From IMG/VR virus record IMGVR_UViG_3300048446_000526, positions 23,413-87,412 of that record: DNA of 64,000 nucleotides; one strand, 5' to 3'. The DNA comes from a virus. The notes below the pieces were generated by a model. It was not told where the DNA came from. It did not search any database and was given only the letters and a program-made list of their open reading frames with translations. Position numbers and translations under genes: made by a program. Positions 58,684 through 64,000 of the stretch are shown piece after piece. Within the stretch, counting starts at the first letter, position 1. Every line of letters begins with the position of its first letter.

Positions 58684-60885
58684 TTAAATTAGACAAGCAC
58701 CTCCTGCACAACTAATTTCCTCAATCCCGGTCGTATTGTCCTCCGTTTCTAGCAACTGGGTGTAGTCAACCTTTTTGTAACTATCAAATAGGTCTTTGTA
58801 CCTTTTCCAGTTATATACATCTTTCATGCAATACGTAAGACGCTTTTCATCACCGTCAAAATATTTTGCGGCAAATCTATGCATCTTAGTTGCAAATATT
58901 GTTTTGTCTTCAGGATCATCTTCTTTTTCTTGTTTTAATGTAATATAGTCACATGCAGCCCATAGATTTAAATTAAAAGCGTTTAGACCCAATTCAATAA
59001 GCCCTGAACACCATAGTGCAGCATCACCATATTCTTTAACAATTTCTCTAGGAGTGTATACCGTTGTAAATGGTGCTTGCGGATAATCCTTATCACCACT
59101 CTGAGGTATCAGACTAATCCCAGCAAAGAACTTTCTATTATTATATATGTATTCAGTTACAGATTCCCATTCTTCAGGTTTTACAGTAACCGTGTTGCTG
59201 ACGTTGTGACTAAGAAAGTCCTGTGTACATAACGATCTGTTTTTCCCAGACTGTACCCAGTTCATTTGTGCGTCTTTGACTACCGAAAGCATTTCGACTG
59301 CTGGTAACTGGTTTTTTAGTTTAGAACCGTCTGGTACTTCAATGGGAAATTTAACAACTTCATCTGTATCATTGGCAGACCATGAAGACTTCTCGCAGGC
59401 CTGTGGGTTATAACTCTTGAAATGTTGAAAGGGGGCTTCCAGAATATTTGCCTGTACATGTCTAATGTATCTCTTGGCGTGGTGAGGATGAATACCGGAA
59501 CTTGTACCAAGCATAGAACTTGATGTTCCTTCTGGTTTCAAACAGGTTACTCTTGCTGCTTGATTAATCTTAATCTTTTTAGCAAGTTCTTTGTTTGTGT
59601 CAACTGCAATCTTTGCACCTTTCTTTAGTACTTTCTCTGTGAGAACAAGATCATGCTTTTCCATGATCCCTGTAAGTGACACACCAAGAAGTGCTTCGCG
59701 TTCAAAGATAGAGTTTGTAATATCTCCTAGATATTCTAAATTAGTAAACCCTGCTTGTAAAGTACCGATAATTGCAGCGGCTCTACATCTTTCATAAAAA
59801 TCTTCTTCGTCCACAACAGACGAACAGTTGATCGTAGAAAGATTACATCCTTGCCATCCAGACTTACCAGTTTTTTCATCTACAGGCCACATGCCTACTT
59901 CTACGCATGGGTTGAATGTCATCTCTGTGGAGTCACTCCAGATAAATCCGGGTTCACCGAACTCTTTGACTGAACCCATTAGTTTTTTGAATTCTTCGTA
60001 TGTAGTCTCGTTTTTCAACAACAACGCAGAGTTGTTGCTTCTGGCTCTTTGTGGATTGTCTACATACCAGTTGCCTGTTTTGGCTTTAGCCATTTCTTCG
60101 TCATCTGCACTAAATAGTGCTAAGGACGCACTTCTACGAACACCACCAGATAATACAGCATCGCTTGAGTGCATAATAATATCATAAGCATCAATAGGTT
60201 TAAGTTTTTTGACTCTCTTTTCAACGCACCTCTCCAGTAACTCTCTAATTTTTTCTAGACCATTTTGCAGTGGCTCGAAACCGGGAGCCTTGCCTACGCC
60301 AGAAGAAAGTACAGCACCTTTTTCACGAATATTGCTGTAATCAAAGACAATGTACTGATCTTTATATTGTTTGAATTTTTCATCTGTAGGTTTAGTAAAG
60401 TATGAACTAAGCAAAACACCTAAAGCATCAGCCCAGCCTTCAATGCTATCTTCTATAATATACTTTACACCTTTATCTTTGTCTTTTTTATTTTGTGTGA
60501 TCGAAGGTAACTTAGCAACGTGATGTTTTTGTACAGAGAAGCCTGTGCCGCTACCACACAGTAATAACCAGAAGCATTCTTGAAAGAATCTGGGACGATC
60601 ACAATAAGAACTTGTGCAGTTGTAAATCTTAGCGTGTCTCTTCAGGATAGGGTCGCCTCCAAACTGTAACGCTCTTTGACTACCTAAGACTTTTTTCTTG
60701 TGCATCATAGAGTAGGCCCAGTTTATTTCGTCTTTAAGGCCTTCTATCTCACCGTATTGAGTGTGCATCATGCTTTGTACACGTTCAACCGCTTCCTTCC
60801 AAGTCTCTCTTCTGTTTTCTGATTCTACCCAACGTGCGTACTTGCTAACAAATGTATAGTTCTGTAATTCGTTTAACGCCGACAT
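58684..60885 (-). CDS. nrdJ: Class II (B12-dependent) ribonucleotide reductase
   Basis: At 733 residues it matches the monomeric adenosylcobalamin type (Lactobacillus RTPR, about 739 residues). It turns NTPs into dNTPs. Active-site features are the catalytic N325-P-C327-V-E329, a disulfide pair candidate C90 (in YNCTSSYC) and C347 (in GCNLSTINC), and the C-terminal shuttle C726-x4-C731 (CAGGACLI). LLLCGSGTGFSVQK near 110 and LSGGVRRSASLAL near 246 are typical. It uses cobalamin, which the host or medium must supply. AGGAG precedes the start. Confidence 0.93.
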   Translation of the reverse strand: MSALNELQNYTFVSKYARWVESENRRETWKEAVERVQSMMHTQYGEIEGLKDEINWAYSMMHKKKVLGSQRALQFGGDPILKRHAKIYNCTSSYCDRPRFFQECFWLLLCGSGTGFSVQKHHVAKLPSITQNKKDKDKGVKYIIEDSIEGWADALGVLLSSYFTKPTDEKFKQYKDQYIVFDYSNIREKGAVLSSGVGKAPGFEPLQNGLEKIRELLERCVEKRVKKLKPIDAYDIIMHSSDAVLSGGVRRSASLALFSADDEEMAKAKTGNWYVDNPQRARSNNSALLLKNETTYEEFKKLMGSVKEFGEPGFIWSDSTEMTFNPCVEVGMWPVDEKTGKSGWQGCNLSTINCSSVVDEEDFYERCRAAAIIGTLQAGFTNLEYLGDITNSIFEREALLGVSLTGIMEKHDLVLTEKVLKKGAKIAVDTNKELAKKIKINQAARVTCLKPEGTSSSMLGTSSGIHPHHAKRYIRHVQANILEAPFQHFKSYNPQACEKSSWSANDTDEVVKFPIEVPDGSKLKNQLPAVEMLSVVKDAQMNWVQSGKNRSLCTQDFLSHNVSNTVTVKPEEWESVTEYIYNNRKFFAGISLIPQSGDKDYPQAPFTTVYTPREIVKEYGDAALWCSGLIELGLNAFNLNLWAACDYITLKQEKEDDPEDKTIFATKMHRFAAKYFDGDEKRLTYCMKDVYNWKRYKDLFDSYKKVDYTQLLETEDNTTGIEEISCAGGACLI

Positions 60886-60947
60886 TGTTACTCCTGAAAA
60901 ATTCTAGATAAATAAATTGTAAGTCCTACTAATAATTTTCGATATGA

Positions 60948-61406
60948 CTATATACACCGTGACATCCAAGATAAATCGGCATCTCTGTAAAAAATTTTCA
61001 TTCCAGAGTTTTTTACAAAAAAATCAAAACGATTTTTTGCCTCTTCATCAAATAAATGTGTACCATGATTTTTTGCCATAATTACGGTTTCTACGCCCTC
61101 TTGCCAAAGGGCCATAATACAGTCGTTACAACACTGTCCGGTAACATAAGCAATTCCTTTTTCCGGTCTAATTGTACAGTTGGAAAGAGCATTTCTTTCT
61201 GCATGAATCATCCAGTGATACTTTTCTGGTCGATGTGTAGGAAGCAAAGAATCATCCATCCCTCTCGGAAAACCGTTATATCCTACTCCTAAAATTCTAT
61301 GGTTAGGATCAGTAATTACACAACCGTGTTGCGTATGTACATCATGGCTACGCAGAGAAACTGCTTTGGCTAGTCCTAAGAAATAATCGTCCCACTCTGG
61401 TCTCAT
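60948..61406 (-). CDS. dCMP deaminase
   Basis: At 152 residues this is a zinc-dependent cytidylate deaminase. The HAE motif H68-A-E70 lies in WMIHAERNAL and the second zinc ligands are C93-N-D-C96 (GQCCNDC in place of P-C-x-x-C). It turns dCMP into dUMP for dTMP synthesis, next to ribonucleotide reductase. The intact GVGYNGFPRGM loop is seen. A promoter lies just upstream. Confidence 0.9.
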   Translation of the reverse strand: MRPEWDDYFLGLAKAVSLRSHDVHTQHGCVITDPNHRILGVGYNGFPRGMDDSLLPTHRPEKYHWMIHAERNALSNCTIRPEKGIAYVTGQCCNDCIMALWQEGVETVIMAKNHGTHLFDEEAKNRFDFFVKNSGMKIFYRDADLSWMSRCI

Positions 61407-61445
61407 GTCATCTTGCCTAAATTAAAGATAAGTTGTTACCTACTT

Positions 61446-61473
61446 ATTATAGGTAAAATCGTTGCAGTGTCAA
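61446..61473 (-). promoter_or_regulatory. Sigma70-type promoter before dCMP deaminase
   Basis: On the - strand, TTGACA (61468-61473), a 16-base spacer and TATAAT (61446-61451), an exact consensus. The TGA stop of the sulfotransferase gene is inside the -35. A start near 61439 would transcribe dCMP deaminase and perhaps ribonucleotide reductase. Confidence 0.85.
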
Positions 61474-62078
61474 GGAACTTTAGAGTAATTACCTGCAATA
61501 AAATCTTCTCTGTGATACCAGTAAATCAAGTCTTGTTCATAGGACGTAAAGTTGTGCTTGCGTTTTTTAATTATACTTTTATTGGCATGTGGAAAAGTTT
61601 TTAATTTATCTTCTTTTTGCTTGGCTGAAGGAGGATAGGGAATACCTAAATGTATATCAGCACTGCCTAATTCATTTACTATATCTTCACACCTTAATAA
61701 ATGCGTCCAATCTGGATATACTGTAATAACAGGGCGACATGCTGGTTGTTTAGCGTATTCTAAAAGCCAGTTGTGAAAAGTAATTTTTTTATCTTCTGGG
61801 ACTTTATGTATATGCCATTTCCACATACTAATACATCTGTCATAAGGATTTCTGATAGGTAGGAATCTACGCCAATCTTCTCCCAAAAAGTCTTGAGGCA
61901 CTTGTGCCGTGTGTGGACTATAGTATTCCTGACTCTTCCAGTTGTATTCTGGGTTTGGCCCTATTATTCTATTGTGTACATTGTACTCACCATCCTGTAT
62001 AAGAAAGTAGTCTAGGCTTGTACTGTAGTTTTTAAAAGGAGAATATACTAAGTATTTTTGTTTATAGTTAACTATCAT
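61470..62078 (-). CDS. Sulfotransferase-like protein
   Basis: At 202 residues, the 3'-phosphate loop of PAPS-dependent sulfotransferases is visible as R76-N-P-Y-D-R81-C-I-S84 in LPIRNPYDRCISMWKWH. The N-terminal VYSPFKNYSTSLDYF is in the place of the 5'-phosphosulfate loop (K-N-x-S-T-S). The protein may sulfate glycans. It lies next to a glycosyltransferase and a deoxysugar epimerase, with a 4-base overlap. A PAPS source is expected from the host. Confidence 0.7.
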   Translation of the reverse strand: MIVNYKQKYLVYSPFKNYSTSLDYFLIQDGEYNVHNRIIGPNPEYNWKSQEYYSPHTAQVPQDFLGEDWRRFLPIRNPYDRCISMWKWHIHKVPEDKKITFHNWLLEYAKQPACRPVITVYPDWTHLLRCEDIVNELGSADIHLGIPYPPSAKQKEDKLKTFPHANKSIIKKRKHNFTSYEQDLIYWYHREDFIAGNYSKVP

Positions 62079-63511
62079 TTAAAAAAATCCATAAAATCTA
62101 TGTTTTTTGGTATTACCACATGGGGATGTGTAAAATTTTCTTCAAAATATTGTTTATTTTTCTTGGTTTTTTGCAACTTTACATCTAAGTCAAATGCCTT
62201 AAACTGTTTGATAATTTCTTTATTGTCAAAATGATGATCTTTAATAACTAAAAAGTTTTCTAATTCATCAGCAGGGTGTGCATAACGGAGATTGTTTTCA
62301 CATATTATAATCTTGTGGTTCATCAATAGGCTTTCCAAAACAACAATCGGACAAGGATCGCGTGTGCTGGTTAAGAAAAAGTAGTCAAGTTGTTCTAATA
62401 TCTCATGTGGATTTTTCACAACGTCTATGAAAGTCAAGTTAGGTATATCTGTATCTAGTGTTCCCCCTATCCAAATAAAGTCATATTCTGGACAAGCCTT
62501 TGCTGTCTCCGCAAATAAGTTTATGTTTTTTCTAGGACATATCGTACCACACATACCAATTTTTACACGTTCATTGTGTTTTCTTCTTTTCTTGTTTTTT
62601 TTAATTTTACTAACCCTAGATTCATGAACAAACTCTGGAACCACAAAAGTCTTATCTCGCAACTCAGGAGGTAGTTTAAAATTGTTTCTAATTTTATTGG
62701 CTACAAAAAAAGTTGCTTTAGAATTTGCAATCAGTTGAAACATCCTTGGGCGTTCTCCACGAAAAAATCTAATTGCATCAACATATGTTTCATGAAAGTG
62801 ATATATTGTTTTGTCTGCGTGGTGTGAAAATAAGTCGTAGTCTGTAACCATACGTGTCATAGAGTTGCTATAAATCACACTAGGATTGCCCCTGTTTAAA
62901 ATGTCTAATAGAATATTGACATTGTTAAAGTAATACATATGCTTTATTTTTTTATTTAGCGTAAAACATTTGCTGGGATGTGCATCCAAAAATACAACAT
63001 CTTCATGACCATTATCAACTAGGTAGTTTGCTAGGTCTTGAGCAAAAAAGGGTGCTCCTGTAACTGTTGAAGCATGGTTAACAATAACTATGGCTCCGTC
63101 TGGAATTTCTATGTCTTGCTCAACTAGGAATTTATTCATCTCCTCATAAGTCATGCCTATGTCCCAAGTTCTATGTGTTCCGTATCCGATATTTAAAAAG
63201 TGATCAGCAACATCTTCGACATTTTGGGCTACGTCTAAATTCATAAACTTATAAACATCTTCATCAAAACTTTCTGGAAGTTCAGTTAACTTTGCTTGAT
63301 ATGGATTAAACGCTGGCCTGCCCTCTTCATGTCCTTTGACATAATAGTGTGCATATAATGCAATATGATTAGTAATTTGCATTTCTTCAAGATCGGGATT
63401 CATTTCTAAATATTCCAAATGACTAAACCTAGGCTCCAACTCACGAACCTTTTGCATAATCTTTCCCGGTTTGGTTAAGTCTAGCAGTCTTTTTTTATCA
63501 CTTCTTTGCAT
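62075..63511 (-). CDS. Glycosyltransferase with N-terminal Y-L-x-x-N-P-D-L repeat
   Basis: At 478 residues, the first 110 residues hold two copies of a motif around YLEMNPDLEEM and FMNLDVAQNVEDVADHFLNIGYG (each followed by a G-x-E-G-R or similar end) found in front of many bacterial glycosyltransferases. The GT-B part has IVIVNHASTVTGAPFFAQDL, then RVKIGMCGTICPRKNINLF and the donor-site D-P-C-P-I-V-V-L-E, a D-x7-E form of the E-x7-E motif. It should act with the sulfotransferase and epimerase. Confidence 0.75.
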   Translation of the reverse strand: MQRSDKKRLLDLTKPGKIMQKVRELEPRFSHLEYLEMNPDLEEMQITNHIALYAHYYVKGHEEGRPAFNPYQAKLTELPESFDEDVYKFMNLDVAQNVEDVADHFLNIGYGTHRTWDIGMTYEEMNKFLVEQDIEIPDGAIVIVNHASTVTGAPFFAQDLANYLVDNGHEDVVFLDAHPSKCFTLNKKIKHMYYFNNVNILLDILNRGNPSVIYSNSMTRMVTDYDLFSHHADKTIYHFHETYVDAIRFFRGERPRMFQLIANSKATFFVANKIRNNFKLPPELRDKTFVVPEFVHESRVSKIKKNKKRRKHNERVKIGMCGTICPRKNINLFAETAKACPEYDFIWIGGTLDTDIPNLTFIDVVKNPHEILEQLDYFFLTSTRDPCPIVVLESLLMNHKIIICENNLRYAHPADELENFLVIKDHHFDNKEIIKQFKAFDLDVKLQKTKKNKQYFEENFTHPHVVIPKNIDFMDFFK

Positions 63512-63999
63512 GAGTTTTTATCCCTTGTTGATATGACAGTAGGTGCCTTCACGGGCCAAATAATATTAAATGCAGGTTCACACCAGCAAAATCCATAGTC
63601 ATGCTCAGAGTCGTAGACTGAATCTTGTTGGTAATACAAAACACAGTCGGTCGTCGCAAAAAACGCATGACCACAATTCGGTGGAATATACAAACTTTGT
63701 AAATTGTCAGAAGTTAGGTTAACTCCGTAATACTGATTGTATGTTTCACTCTCTGGTCTTAGGTCTACACATACATCATACACCTTGCCTGAAACGCAAG
63801 TAACTAATTTCGCGTAGGGAGTTTGGTGTATACCACGTATGGTTCCAATAGACGACTTGCTGTAGTTGCTTTGGAAAGGAACAAATTCAGGAAAAGCACA
63901 TCTCTTATACATTTCTGCAAAAACACCTCGTTCATCTTTATGAATATCAGGTGTAAGAACCACACAGTCTTTAATAGTTGTATTGCTTATCTTTATCAT
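63481..63999 (-). CDS. dTDP-4-dehydrorhamnose 3,5-epimerase-like (RmlC)
   Basis: At 172 residues, this has the RmlC cupin features KDERGVFAEMY, FVPFQSNYSKSSIGTIRGIHQT (catalytic His58), DVCVDLR, and PPNCGHAFFA (H111). It makes or modifies a dTDP-deoxysugar used by the neighbouring transferase. The ATG at 63999 is close to the window edge but the N-terminus has normal length. Its 3' end overlaps the transferase by 31 bases. The partner rml genes, if any, would lie outside the window. Confidence 0.8.
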   Translation of the reverse strand: MIKISNTTIKDCVVLTPDIHKDERGVFAEMYKRCAFPEFVPFQSNYSKSSIGTIRGIHQTPYAKLVTCVSGKVYDVCVDLRPESETYNQYYGVNLTSDNLQSLYIPPNCGHAFFATTDCVLYYQQDSVYDSEHDYGFCWCEPAFNIIWPVKAPTVISTRDKNSCKEVIKKDC

Positions 64000-64000
64000 T

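Noticed and set aside
1-64000. tRNA genes and attachment sites
   Set aside because: No spacer is long enough for a tRNA plus flanks except two or three of 60-90 bases, and none showed a cloverleaf or T-loop word on reading; no integrase was seen.

Overview
The window is a contiguous piece of an AT-rich genome of a large tailed double-stranded DNA phage. The evidence is a tape measure protein of about 3500 residues followed by giant tail genes, a phage-style replication and recombination set, ATGA and TAATG gene overlaps, and no gap longer than about 90 bases. The likely host is a planctomycete. One gene, fused into the replication operon by a 4-base overlap, encodes a DUF1559-type pseudopilin with an H-x9-DG end, a family known almost only from Planctomycetota. 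A second gene encodes a membrane-anchored protein of a planctomycete-like build. The host call is inference.

Region 1 (1-33.2 kb, + strand) is a tail morphogenesis block. It holds a protein with acidic repeats cut by the left edge, the tape measure protein, a 1536-residue fibre with a beta-roll of G-N-N repeats, a 559-residue tail protein, and two giant uncharacterised proteins of 1970 and 2982 residues (the second very cysteine-rich). It ends with a small zinc-binding protein. Each gene has a Shine-Dalgarno sequence and gaps are 9-41 bases, so this looks like one late operon.

Region 2 (33.1-64 kb, - strand) converges on region 1 with overlapping 3' ends. In the direction of transcription it holds: RmlC-like epimerase, glycosyltransferase and sulfotransferase; dCMP deaminase, a B12-dependent ribonucleotide reductase, PhoH, HNH and zinc-ribbon proteins; a RecA, nuclease, helicase (DnaB), primase and dNMP kinase chain; the pseudopilin and a RecB/Cas4-like nuclease; a DNA polymerase III core in which DnaE is split into two genes with a DnaQ-like exonuclease between them; SSB; a seven-gene glycan cluster with four or five glycosyltransferase-like genes; a Vsr-like endonuclease; a possible annealing protein; and the membrane-anchored beta-domain protein. 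Five close matches to sigma70 promoters lie at gene ends on this strand. In three of them the TGA stop of the upstream gene is part of the -35 hexamer.

Together the genes describe a phage that brings its own polymerase core, primase, helicase, SSB and recombinase, makes deoxynucleotides, and probably decorates virion or host glycans. Not seen in this window: capsid, terminase, portal, sliding clamp, clamp loader, lysis genes, tRNAs, CRISPR arrays, insertion sequences or integrase.
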